Source: Adiantum capillus-veneris
Lineage: Eukaryota > Streptophyta > Polypodiopsida > Polypodiales > Pteridaceae
Length of the DNA: 64,000 nucleotides
Assembly: GCA_014529385.2 (NCBI GenBank)
Contig: CM043944.1
Location: 46,976,768 to 47,040,767 of the forward strand
Direction of reading: 5' to 3'
The translations under genes were made by a program, and so were the position numbers. Of this stretch, positions 48,243 to 60,642 are shown one piece after another (positions within the stretch are counted from its first letter, which is position 1; the number at the start of each line of letters is the position of its first letter). The notes below the pieces were generated by a model that was not told the DNA's origin, made no database searches, and saw nothing but the letters and a program-made list of their open reading frames with translations.

Positions 48243-51200
48243 TTCCCATGGATAGACTTAGGCAATCCAAAGATAAAATCCATGGATATGCTCTCCCAGG
48301 GTGAATTAGGGATTGGCAAAGGTTGAAGCAAACCAGGTTGCTTCCCTCTATCAAACTTTGTCTTTTGGCAAACCACACATTTTGAAACATACTCTTGTAT
48401 GTTCGCTTTCATGGTAGTCCAATAGAAGTACATTTCTATCCCTCTTAGGGTATCTTGAATCCCTCTATGCCCCACATATGGAGGAGCATGAGATTCATAC
48501 ATTACTTTCTCACGTAGTGAGTTGGTAACACATAGCCTATTACCATAGAGAAGATAACCATCTTGTAAGGTAAATGGTTCCTCTTTCTTCCCTAGTGCAA
48601 GGGCTGACATCACATCTTTAAAATCGGAATCGATAGCGTACTCATCTATCATAGAAGATAGATCATTATGAGTTGCTATGGAAACCGCATTCACTCTCGG
48701 ACGTCTTGAGAGTGCATCAGCTACTTGATTATACTTGCCAGCAATGTGAGCAATATGAAAATGAAATTGTGAAAGGAAATTTGCCCACCTCATTTGTTTG
48801 TCGGAGAGCTTGGTTTGCGTCATGAAGTACTTGAGGCTTTGGTGATCCGTCCCCGCAGAATGAAAGGAGTCCCCAATAAGTAGTGCTTCCACGTGTCTAA
48901 GACATGTAGAACTGCGAGGAGTTCCTTTTCATATATGCCTAGAGCTTGCTCAACTGGGTCGAGCCTTCGACTTTCATATGCTATGGCGCGCCCTTCTTGG
49001 AGAAGCACGGCTCGAAGGCAATCACCACAAGCATCGCATTGGACCTCAAATGGCTTTGAGAGATCCGGTAGTGTAAGCACAAGTTGAGAGATAAGCTTCT
49101 CTTTAAGCTTTTCAAAAGCAGTGTTCTCTTTGATAGTCCATGCATACTTAACGTTCTTTTTTGTTAGGTCATGCAATGGTCCTGCTATGAGTGAGAAATT
49201 TTCTATGAAGCGTCTATAGTATGCACACATACCTATAAAGCTTCTTAATTCATGCAAATTCTTTGGGTTAGGCCATGCTTTTATTACTTCTAACTTTGAT
49301 GGATCCATTTGGATGCCATCTTTAGAGATAATATGACCTAAATACTGAATCTCTTGTAAGAAAAATTCACTTTTCTTTTGATTTATGTAAAGCTTATTCT
49401 CTCGCAAAACTTGAAAAATTACCTGGAGGTGTTGTTTATGTTCGTCCAAGGAATTGGAGTAGATGATTATATCATCAAAGAAAACTCCAGTGTAACTGCG
49501 GTGAGGCCTAAAGAGCTTCTCCATCATGCGGTTGAATGTAGCTGGTGCATTGGTCAAGCCAAAAGGCATGACAATGAATTCGTAGAGACCAAACGTAGTG
49601 CGAAATGCGGTCTTTACAATGTCTTGATCAACAATCCTTATTTGGTGATAGCCACTTTTTAGGTCAATCCTACTGAAGTAGGTCGATCCTTGTAGCTTAT
49701 CAAATAGGTCTTCTACCCGCGGAATGGGAAACCTATTTTTGATAGTGATCCTATTTAGTGCTCTGTAGTCGACACACATACGATATGTGCCATCTTTCTT
49801 TTGCACTAATAAAACTGGTGAACAAAATGGAGATGAACTAGGCCTAACCATTCCTTTCTCAACCAACTCAGGCACTTGCCGCATAATTTCCTGTTGTTGA
49901 GCTTGAGAAACTCGATAAGGAGGTTTATTAGGCGGTGAGCTTATTGGAAGAAGCTCGATTGCATGGTCATCATCCCCTCGTTTTGGAGGCAATTCATTAG
50001 GAATGTCGTCAATAAAAACATCTTGGAATTCATTAAGGAAATTAGATAACCCTGATTCTTTTTTATTCCCTTTATTTTTATTTGGCAGAACATTAGGTTC
50101 ATTTTGAGAGTCTTTTACAAATATCATGTACACGGAAATAGAGCTCTTTATTGACTTATCAAAAGCTTGCTTATGTACAAGAGGTATAGTGTTACGTGAC
50201 TCATTAGCATATATGTACATGTCTTTGTCCCTGTATTTAAAGTAAATTTGCCTTTTAGGAAACTTGATGTTGGCCGCCATGCGATCAAACCATGGTGCCC
50301 CTAGGATTACATCCTCATGCTTAAGGGGAGAGATGAAGAAATCCTCTTTGTCCACATAACTTTGGACATGAAGCCTCAATTTCCCAATCAAGGGAGTAAC
50401 TGGGACTTCTTCTCCCTTGAAAGCATTATCGGCTTCTGCTGGTAGGGGATTTCCCATCTCAAAGGCTTGGATGCCTAGCTTAGTGGCCAACTCCATGGTT
50501 ATGAAATTGTGAGTAGAGCCATTGTCAAAGAGAATGAAAGCATCATGTTCTCTCACCTTCCCCCAAGCATGGCATAGAGGAGATCCTTTGTGATGAGCAT
50601 CTTCTTCTTTAACTTCAATTATGGAAGCTCTAGGAGGTTCATTGCGTGTGTTCTTCTGTGGGCAAGCACGATAAGCATGCCCTTGCTCCCCACATTTGAA
50701 ACAACGGTTATCCTTGCGATAACGCTCTAGCTCTTCAGGAGAGAGTTTATTTTTGCCTTTGTAGACTCCCTTCTCCTTAGCTTTGTTGTTGTTGAAGTTT
50801 CCCTTAGGAAACTTTTGGACATGGTCCTTCCCCTTAGGCTCATTACGGTCTTTGCTTTCCATGGGTTTAAGATTTTTCTTAGCCCCTTGTTGGAAGTGGA
50901 TTCGTGAAGCCACCATAGTATGGTGTATGACTGCTGAAATAGTGCGAGGCCTTTGGGAGTTGACATACTCCGCCATATCTTCAGATAAACCCGCACAAAA
51001 TTGTTGTTTTTGCTCTCCAAAATCTATCTTTTTGTAGACAGTGGCTTTGAGATGTAAATCCCAAAACTTGTCTACGTATTTGTGAATAGATACGTAGGGA
51101 GAGAGCTTCAAGCTTCGCCATTCGGTGAGCACTTCGTCTTTGGCATCGCTAGCCAAAAACTGCTTCATAATGGAAGGTCTTAAAGCTTTCCATGTTCGTG

Positions 51201-52066
51201 GAGCGTCACCATTTTCTCGTAGGCTAGACCACCATTGCCTGGCAGACTTTTGGAGATGCATGGCTACATGACGTATCTTAGAGGACTCCGTGAAGCCCTC
51301 ATCTCCAAATGCCGCATCAAATTGTTGAATAAAGGCCAAGACTTTGTCTGTAGCACCAAAGGTGCCATCGTAGGTAAGAAAAGAGATACTCTTTCCTCCC
51401 TCCTTGAACTGTTTGAGCTTGGACGACCTCTTCCAAGCAGCATAGGATTTCCTATGGCCTCTCCTTTTGAATTCTTTGGGAGCCGCACCATCACTTCCTT
51501 CAGAAGAGGAGGAGGATGATGAAGATGGAGAAGAGGGTGACCTCTTTCTCTCCTTTTTCTTCTCATACTTCCTTTCTTCCTTCTTTGAATTACGGTGAGA
51601 ATCCGATGGTCTTCTCCGTTTAGGGGGTGTTGGAGAGCGTTTTGCCCGCCTTCTTCGTGGTGCCATCTCCGCCGAGGTGGCGGGAGATTCACTTCTTTCT
51701 CGTTCTTTCGGTGGGGGCTCTACCATTGAGATTTGGGCTCTCCTTGGTGAGGGAGTTGCCCCATCAACTTGTAAGCTTTTTGGGTCCTTCGTATGGGTCC
51801 TCCTCTTCTCTCACCGTAGAGAGCCCTCTTTTAGAAATCTCACTAGGAGCTTTCATAGGCACTCCCTCTTCTAGGTGAGGAGATTGGAGAATCCCATGGA
51901 TGCGTAATTGCTGTTGTACTTCACCTTGGAGGGATGGGTTACCCATGGCTTGTTGAAGCCTAGTAACAAGATAGTTCACAAGCATAGGGGCATCATTAGT
52001 AGCTTGACCATTAGCAAAATCAAAGCCTTCAACATTAATTTCACTTTCTCTACTATTGTCAGCCAT
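48243..52066 (-). pseudogene. gag-pol: gypsy gag-pol, 5' part to integrase N-terminus, frameshifted and interrupted
   Basis: Gag probably starts at ATG 52066 (MADNSRES). It shifts frame in an A5 run near 51776 into the long frame ending at 48820. The order is a basic Arg/Ser-rich region, gag, zinc knuckle CFKCGEQGHAYRAC (about 50661-50702), protease with DNGS (50515-50526) instead of DTG/DSG, and RT with 'VDYRALN' and FFDD (49471-49482) at the YxDD position. RNase H follows to about 48855. A second frameshift near 48850-48854 moves to the frame with 'TDHQSLKYF' and 'VADALSRRP', then the integrase finger ('HRG...CVVCQ') and first Asp ('SMDFIFGLP'). The copia insertion cuts it at 48242. Confidence 0.93.
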
Positions 52067-52482
52067 TATAACTAAGTTTTAGGTGTAAATTTTTACTTGT
52101 ACTTTGGCACTTCAAGCCCTAGTTGCTACTCCTCTTTACTTTCAAAGATATGCACTCAAGCATCTATACCCGTGGCTCGGAATATCATTAATTGCAAGGA
52201 ATAGAAGAGAGGGTTTATCATAGCCCAGTCGGCATTGGTTCCTGTCAAGCTTCTAATAGCTCAATAATGGTTAAGCCGTAGGCAAGCCCCTTGGGACTCC
52301 ATTATTAAGACCATAGCTCTCGACGGTGATACCCCGTTAGCTGCACGAACCAGGCGCACCTCAAGGATACTAAATCCTTGTTCTCCTTACCCTCATGCAA
52401 TTAATAATTCCAACCGTTTGTAGCAAGCTTGAAGACCTCTCTTCTTGAGCAAGAAAAGAGAAACCGATAGCTTTGATACCAA
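52067..52482 (-). other. 5' leader of gypsy element with primer-binding site
   Basis: Untranslated stretch between the right LTR and gag. The primer site (GCTTTGATACCA on plus, 52471-52482) matches initiator tRNA-Met. Confidence 0.85.
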
Positions 52483-54137
52483 TGTAACAATTACTGGTCT
52501 ATAAAGCTTGTAAATAGCGGAAAATAACTTAACAGAGTGAGCATTTCATTAAGAGCAAATTCCTAATGAGCATACAAGAGTGCTTGGTTGGAGATAACAA
52601 CATTAGCATAACACCTAATTAGTTTGGCATAACAATACTTGAAAGAGAGAGATAAATAGAACAATTGACAACTATTGAGGACCGGATTTACATGGACCGG
52701 TCCCCCCTCCATTAGGCATTTGTATTATAACTTCTCCCATTAAGAGAGACTTTGTACAATATAATTCTTTGTGTTCCTTGGTAAAAACTCGTCGGTGCTA
52801 TGATGGAAGCTTCATGCACCAAACTTACATGTGATAACACATAAAATCAGTTACTCGTTGGTCTCAGACCCAAGACCTCACACACCTTCGAAGATGGTGA
52901 GAGCTAGCGGGGTATGAGAGTAGATCTAGAGGAAGAAGGAGTATTCTTACGAGAAAGAAGTATTTCCTCACTTAATTACTCTTGTAGCTTTGCTTAGCTT
53001 AGTAATTAGATAATAGAGGAGAGAAGCATGGCATTGAAGCTTAGCTCTTGGTTGGATTTGCATTCCATATCCAAGAGTTGTTGGTGTAGGCCTCCATTCT
53101 CAAACTTGGAGAAGAAGATGAGCTTTCCATTAAAGCTTGGAGAAGGAGATGATTTTCTTGCTCTACACATGAGTTGTGTGAGTGTGTGTGGAATAATGCC
53201 CTTCCAAAACAACCCCCTCTCTCCTCTTGGTTGACCCCCCTTGCCAATTACTCATGCTGCATTCCTATTGGCCCTTGAAAAGCCTAGCCAATAGTATTTG
53301 AGTATGAGTTTTACTCTTGCTGGCTTCCTATTGGCCCGTAAATAATTTGGCCAATAGCCTTTGAGAGGCCCAGTCAAGAGCCTTGTGACAAGTGTCCATC
53401 CTTTTTTTCCATTTTGTAAATGCCAAATAATTAATTTAATTATTTGCTTTGCTATTGGAACTTTTAGTCCTTTGGCCAATAGGAATTAAGCAATTTTAGG
53501 AACTGCTTAATTATCATTGGACCTTTTGACTGTCCAATAGTCTTTTAGGGAGACTATTTCTTATTGGTTATTTTTTGAGCATTCATAAAAAAAAAAATTT
53601 AGTTTACACTAGCTAACTTCTCATTGGTCCACCTCTGTGCCCATCCAATAGGATTCAGGCAAGAATTGGGGTTTCTTTGCATGCCTGACATGTGTCCTCT
53701 TTACTTTGTGGAAAGGGTAAGCTTAGGTGTATAGTGTGTGTGTGTGTGTGTGTGTCTAGTCCTTATTAAGCTTTGTCATCTTCCCAAAACTTTTTTGCTT
53801 TTGTCCTCTAGCTTATTGGCCTTTTGCACACACACAAAGCATCCAATTCCATTTACAATTGACCATTGGACTTTACACTTTGAAATTTTGGAACTTAACC
53901 TTTTGGAAGTCTTAATGGGCTGAACCCTAAGGTCTTTGGAGCCCATTCATTGCACATTGCACATTGCTCTTGTGTAGATGGTACCCCTTTGGATCCCTAC
54001 TGTGGGCCCCCTACTGTGACCAGTCTGCTAGCTTTACTAATAATCTAGCTTTTTCTCCCCTGGTACTTCCCCATATTAAATGATCAGTTTAACATGAGAA
54101 AATCATTTAGGAGAATTAGATATTAGTTATTATGACA
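52483..54137 (-). repeat. 5' LTR of gypsy element (1,655 bp)
   Basis: About 98-99% identical by eye to 39646-41302. Differences include a 3-bp deletion near 52803, GT-tract length (about 53733-53756) and scattered transitions. Confidence 0.95.
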
Positions 54138-54141
54138 CTTT

Positions 54142-54949
54142 TGTATGGCACCTTTGTATGACGTGCACAATATACTTTGCACTTTCAGTGTGACGTTTCA
54201 TTGCAAGACGATACGTTTAACTATTCACATTGCTTTTTTGTAGCTTGACTCACATATCGACCTATAGATTGAACAATCAAAAGGAAGGAGTACAACATTG
54301 CAGGTTCGTAAAGCACCTCATTTATTGTTGCAGTTCATTCATGCTTTATCTACTTGTTTTAGATTTTTTTGCATTACTTCCTTTGCTTTGGTTTATTTGG
54401 ATCTCGCTTTCAGAACTATACACTCAATCCTGATCAACATTTGCACGTGAGTTACACACAATTTTTTGCATACGGTTGCTTGACAAATGTATGTGATGTA
54501 TTACAGTAGTAAATACACAAGTAGTGAATGCATGTGGTGTATCACAGTAGTGATTTCACCTTGTACATCTTTACTTTAGCTATGAATAATTTATGTCATA
54601 CTAGGTGTTTAAATAATTGATGACATACTATATATGTCCTCGTTTCTCTCGTACTAGGTGTCAATATAAAGTTCTCAATACCTAGAAGATTAAAGTCCAA
54701 GCATCAATAAGCTAAAGAGAAAATTGTAACAAGCTTGAAACTAGGTTACCGTCCATATGCTAGGTCATGGTTTGAAATCACTACATTGTATAAAGATTGG
54801 AGCATGGAATGTGACATCTTCACTCACAATCTAGAAATATGTCTTTGATGCGCGACGACATACCTCACATATATAGCGATATACGAGGTCGATAGATAAA
54901 TAAAATAGACACTCTTATTGTCCTCACTTCTGTATTATTATTGGGCACG
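54142..54949. other. Stretch without recognisable gene
   Basis: AT-rich flank of the gypsy insertion. A short direct echo ('tgtattacagtagt' / 'tgtatcacagtagt') lies at about 54497 and 54538. Confidence 0.4.
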
Positions 54950-55900
54950 TTGTCATCGGAGCGGTAGCAACAAGGCTTAGCAGCATTGTATCTACAATCC
55001 ATTACTAGTTCAAGATACCAACCACGAATCAACATTATCCTCTCTCTATTCGCGAGACCGATGAGAGATATTTGGACATAAAAGAGGTAGATATTATAAT
55101 TATAGACGAGCTATCGACAATAATTCAAACGACTTTTGACCTTATCGTAAGACAAAACATCAATGTAACAAGCAATAAATTGGCAGATCCCTTCAACAAA
55201 AAATATGTTCTCTTGCTCGGTGATCTTGCCCAACTATCCCCAGTTTGTAGTCAATCACGGGAGCTTTGTAACACATCCCATATCACAAGCTCGGTCCACT
55301 GGTTTTGTACAAGATGTCATGCTCTGTAAGACATGCAACGGACCTGAATCCCTTCAGTTTTTCACCATTTTTCGTGAAAGAAAACCAGTCGTAGATGAGA
55401 TCAATTGTACCTTGGGTACATGTATTATAGATGAAGCGCATGTGCATGACTACATCAACAACTCTACTACAATAATTTGTACTCACATGTCAAACGTTCA
55501 ACACCATAACAACCTTGCCTTGAATAAATTGTACAATCAAACTGACATTACAAAACTTGAAATGAAAACGAACGCAGGTACATAAATGTCCTTCAGTAAT
55601 GGCTCCTAGACCCTAGGTTCAATGAGCTGGATTTGATCGCAATCTGCATGCATTGCATGATCATTGAAATATTGACTTGACAATTGGTGCGACAAACAGT
55701 GCAACATGAATTGTTGATGCCATAGCACAAAACACAGAAGGTGAAGTTACATGTATCATTGTCCTCATTCATTGTACTGGGAATAACTACAAAAGAAGAA
55801 AGAAAAAACACAAACAACCGTAAAAGAAGAAAGGCAAAACACACTCCAATCCACCTTCAAAAATGCAAGCCGACATGTTGCGCTACTGTACCATTCAATG
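54950..55900 (+). pseudogene. Second Helitron helicase fragment (Pif1 type)
   Basis: The fragment runs from the motif Ia region ('GAVATRLSS', 'TIHY.FKIPT', about 54958-55030). An intact Walker B follows ('IIIIDELSTI', about 55090-55120), then motif III ('LLLGDLAQLSPV', 55213-55250). The region before motif IV ('FTIFRERKPV', 'TTIICTHMSNVQHHN') is in the next frame (55205-55585). The barrel segment ('LDLTIGAT', about 55670) is broken by a stop near 55708. Walker A and the C-terminal motifs are missing. It keeps the Asp-Glu of motif II that the 36-kb copy has lost, so it derives from a different copy. Confidence 0.75.
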
Positions 55901-55904
55901 AATT

Positions 55905-56763
<859 letters not shown>

Positions 56764-56799
56764 ATGAGGCATGTATGTGTGCGTGTGTGTGTGTGTTTG

Positions 56800-57660
56800 T
56801 GTCCTCTGGGCATCCACAAAAAAGGACTGAAATTGAACATGATACAAAATTTATTAGACTGATACAGACTTTAGGAGATGGGGGTGTACATGTGTATGGT
56901 GGGTGATGAGGATAGAGCTCTACAACTAATGGGTGCCATAATGTATGTGTAGGGGAGTACAACCATTATATGCAAGTGACTAACTAGCTTCGGTACCAAA
57001 GTGGGGGTGTAGGATGTCATGCATGGGTGGATAGGGTGCGAAGAACTCCCATTATAGCAGCAAGGTGTGAGAAAGTGTGCCCGATGTCCCTCTGCTTGGG
57101 TTGCTCGTGTCGTAGTTGGATTTTGTCTGGCCTCCTTGTGATATAGTCTGTGGGCCAGGTCTTTGTGTTTTGGGTCGTCTATGGGCTTGGACAATCTCTG
57201 TCTACTCCAGTGTGACCTCTCTTTGAGTGGCTATAGGTGGAGCTGGAGCAACTCTCCGAAAGAAGTCCATGGGCTGAGATTTCTCTCCTCAATTGGGGTG
57301 TGCGGGTGATTGGACGACATGTCTATGGACCTCTAGTGGGAAGTGACCCAGTTGCCTTAGGTCTTTGGACTCCAGTAGTACTTTGAGTGTCAGCTGTCCT
57401 GAGAATAGGGCTCTGTATTGGCCTCGTATGCCCTACATAATGCTCTTTATTCTCCACTCTAGCTCTACAAACATTGCATGTCCTTTGGACCTCTGGTCTT
57501 TGTCAATGTGCGTCGCTCGCCCAGTCTCAATCTCTAATCTATGAAATGAGATGCTGAGCTATCTAATTGCCACACTAGCACTGTGTTGCATGTATGTGTC
57601 CATATACGTTGTCATTTGGGTGGGCGGTGTGGCAAGCTTTGCCCTAACAATGTCATTATA
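56800..57660. other. Non-coding stretch
   Basis: No family motif on either strand. The 107-codon minus frame 56871-57194 is not recognised. Confidence 0.35.
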
Positions 57661-57661
57661 T

Positions 57662-58036
57662 ATAAGAGAGAGAGAAATGAATTGATTTATTAACGTCTTT
57701 GAAAAGGCCAAAATGACCTATGAGACCAAACCGTTACAAACTGGTGAATTTGATACCATGTCTAGGTAAAATAAAGAGGGATATTAAAGTGAAACTAGAG
57801 GTGCGAATGATTGGAAATGTGTATGGTATGTGCGATCATTGATACAGTGTGTGCCCAATACAAGAGTGTGATATGATGGGTGATGAGTCCATCCCCATAT
57901 GCACTCTGGATGTTGAGCTAGTATGACTCGAATCTTTTGTTGTAATCTCCGTCGATGCTGTGAAGTTCCTCTCCTTAGTCGTGGGCGTCTCGAACTCCCT
58001 AGCTCCGATGCTTGATTAATGAGAGTGCTGCGAGTG

Positions 58037-58133
<97 letters not shown>

Positions 58134-58240
58134 GAAATGTTATATTAAACGTGTTCAAAAGGCCAAAAAAGGACCTATGAGACCTAATTGATACAATCTT
58201 GGTGGATCTAATACAATGTTTGGGTACAAAAATAAAATCA
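57662..58240. repeat. GA array with duplicated flank
   Basis: The flank after a short GA run at 57662 ('gagagaaatgaa...aaaaggccaaaa.gacctatgagacc') recurs after the long (GA)46 array at 58039-58131. A second block ('cctccgtcgatgctgtg.agt' and 'gtcgtgggc') occurs at about 57945 and 58608. The order is therefore A-B-A'-B', a diverged tandem duplication. Confidence 0.7.
58039..58131. repeat. (GA)46 microsatellite
   Basis: Uninterrupted GA run of about 92 nt. Confidence 0.95.
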
Positions 58241-58347
58241 AGTAAATTGAAATACTAAAATCTTAATTGCTAGAGGTTTGTTGGAAACAAACTTTTTCTT
58301 AAACAATGTGAACTAAGTAGCTAGCTGGAACTGTGTAGGATATGAGT

Positions 58348-58369
58348 GGGGGGGGGGGGGGGGGGGGGG
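58348..58369. repeat. 22-nt G homopolymer
   Basis: Twenty-two consecutive G residues on the plus strand. The true length may be uncertain because of sequencing or polymerase slippage. Confidence 0.85.
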
Positions 58370-59109
58370 TTTTGAAAGTAGTGACTGGGGGCTAATACAA
58401 CACAATGTGGGTGTGCGTGTGGGAATATAATGGGTGAGAGCTGATACGAAGGTTGATACAAGATGAGCAGGATGTACAATCCTCAAAAGAGCTAAATCAT
58501 AGGAGATCCATCATCAGTCGTTGGCGAATCTTATCAATCTCCTCCATGGTCAATAGTTTGACCGGGCGTCGTGCATGTCGGGCCAGAGTGATCCGAATTC
58601 TTTGATGCAGCCTCCGTCGATGCTGTGTAGTCCTTCATAGTCGTGGGCATTTAGATCTCCCTAGCTTGGTCGCTCCATTGGTCAATGTGCCTCTGGTGTG
58701 AGGAGAATGTGAGCTTTGCTGTGGTAAATGCACCTCTAGCTGCCTAGTGTCCATGTCACAAGACGGGCACCACGTGCCAATAGAAAAGAACAGACTGAAT
58801 AGACTTTTGGCTCTTCAATAACAGCTCAACTGAAAGAGAGAGAGAGAGCACACGCAACACGGAGTGTTGGAATTCTACCCCAGAGAGTATTGGCCCCAAA
58901 CCTTGGCACCCCTTTCGATATTTCTTTATATTGCATTAACACAATACAAGCCGATACTCCATGCTCTGCACCTTCTCCCAGAGGAGTGCCAAAGAATGGG
59001 CCCTAGCCGCATATTTAAAGGCCCTTGGCCACTAAAAGCAGTTTACATGAAAAGCTTTAAACTCAACAACAACTGGTCCAAAAAGCTACAAAAAAACTGC
59101 CAGCGTGAT

Positions 59110-59475
59110 TTAGAAAATCCGTACAACTGCCACGTCAGCAATCAATGCAAAACGCGAAGATCTGTACAGTTCTGCCACGTAAACTGGCAGAACTTGACAC
59201 GTCAGCAGTTTGTGACTGTCCACTCTAAAGAAGTTTGTGATCCGTCTCTGAGACTGGCTAGCATCTCCTCTCATTAGGCTCTCTCTATGTCTGCGCAGCT
59301 CGAGCAAAAATAGACCTAGACATCTTTGGTCCTCATACCCCATGACCCTCGAGAGTGTTCCAAAGCCCTCTCTGCACAGGCAATGAAAGCGGCCTCGTAT
59401 CTCATAGTAAACTTGGTAGTGGCATGTGTAGTGCAACTCTTTCTCAGGCTTCATGTGACATAGGGGACATGTCTT
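59110..59475 (-). pseudogene. LINE-like C-terminal zinc-finger segment (end of split coding region)
   Basis: The minus frame 59454-59110, extended upstream to the insertion at 59475, holds CPLCHMKPEKELHYTCHY (a CxxC-x-H-C type finger). 'FGTLSRVMGYEDQRCLGLFL' and 'ELRRHRE' follow. Similar Cys/His tails end many plant LINE-type reverse transcriptases and related proteins. The protein's upstream part lies beyond the inserted LTR element (62823 onward). I see no RT motif in the window, so the element type is an inference. Confidence 0.45.
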
Positions 59476-60631
59476 TGTTAGGTGCAGCGGAATGAATGTT
59501 GTATTTTCTCAAGATTAGTGATCTTTATTGCTCAAGGTTCCTTTCAGTTCTTAGGGAAAGAGAGAGCTTTCCGTCTTATGGAGAATGCTATGATCACGAA
59601 CAAAGTGAGTGGATATTGTGCGTGAAGTGAATGAGACTGAGAGAAGGAGAGAGAAGAGATACGACACCCGAGAGGTTGTAAAACCCTCCTCCGAAGGCCC
59701 TACTCTCGTCGGCGAGAGTGGTCTACTTTGATTGCACAAAGGTGTACAATGTGTATGCAATGGACTGATGCAACTGGGACTATGCGGATGACGACGACGG
59801 TGATGACGACGACGACTTGGTGGCTGAAATCTGAGATCTTCTAACTGCTGATTTTCGGGACTGTTTCGGTGGCTGAAAATGACTGTTTTGGCTGCGTTTT
59901 ATGGCTGAAAATTGGGGAACATCTGCAACCGTCTAGGGGCTGATCTGCTACCGTGTCATAGGCTGAAAACTGTGAGAATCCAACTACTGAATTCTGTGTT
60001 TTTGCTACTGCTGAGCTGGCGTTTTTGACAAGGCTGAAAAAACGCTGAATCTGCAAGTGATGCTGGATCTGCTGCTGCAGTTTCCTAGCGTTAGTAAAAA
60101 CGCTATGGCTGGGCTGATTCTGTCGCAGGAAAAACGCCAAGCAAGAGGTTGTATGGAGATGGCTTGCTATGGAAAACGCCAAGGGAAGTGGGAGGATGGC
60201 GATGGTCTGATGCTGAGGGGGGGGGTACTGCTGAGAAGTTGCCTGTTGAGCGGGAAGCTCCTGCTGCCTCTTCTGCCAGAAAGTGCTAACTTGGGTTTGC
60301 TTATATATTAACTTAGAAAAATTGCCCTACCTACTTTTGTTGGAAAGTCACTTAAAAATAATAAGTGAAAATCCCAATAAATAGGAAAATAGGCTAAATG
60401 CACTGGAAAATTCCCCTAACTGATGCTAACGGATTTTGACGGGAATTCCGATGATCATGCTGTGTGCAACCGGAGGATATGCATCTATGCTAAGTGACTG
60501 GGCATGCACGGTCTACGAATAGACTCACAAAAGTGCCAGATCACTGCCAATCTAATCTGACTGAACTGACTGAACCCTGTTGTTGTGTAGCTTGTCCACG
60601 GACACATAGTGTTGGGATGTGTCACGTGACA
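59476..60631 (-). repeat. 3' LTR of the aberrant element (1,156 bp)
   Basis: It starts TGTTAGGTGCAGCGG and ends TCACGTGACA on the plus strand. Its middle carries at least five scattered GGCTGAAA motifs (59821-60040). Confidence 0.85.
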
Positions 60632-60642
60632 TCCCCTCCTTT

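Larger units (their letters stand above)
39646..54137 (-). mobile_element. Ty3/gypsy chromodomain retrotransposon carrying a nested copia element
   Basis: A 14.5-kb element on the minus strand. The LTRs (39646-41302, 52483-54137) start TGTAACA and end TATGACA on the plus strand. Flanking CTTT direct repeats (39642-39645, 54138-54141) are the likely target duplication. The primer-binding site, TGGTATCAAAGC read on minus, adjoins the right LTR (52471-52482). A purine tract (AAGAGAGAGG on minus) adjoins the left LTR. Coding order is gag, protease, RT, RNase H, integrase, chromodomain, as in chromoviruses. A 5,539-bp copia element interrupts integrase. Without it and one TSD copy, the gypsy element is about 8.95 kb. 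The LTRs differ at roughly two dozen positions. Confidence 0.95.
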
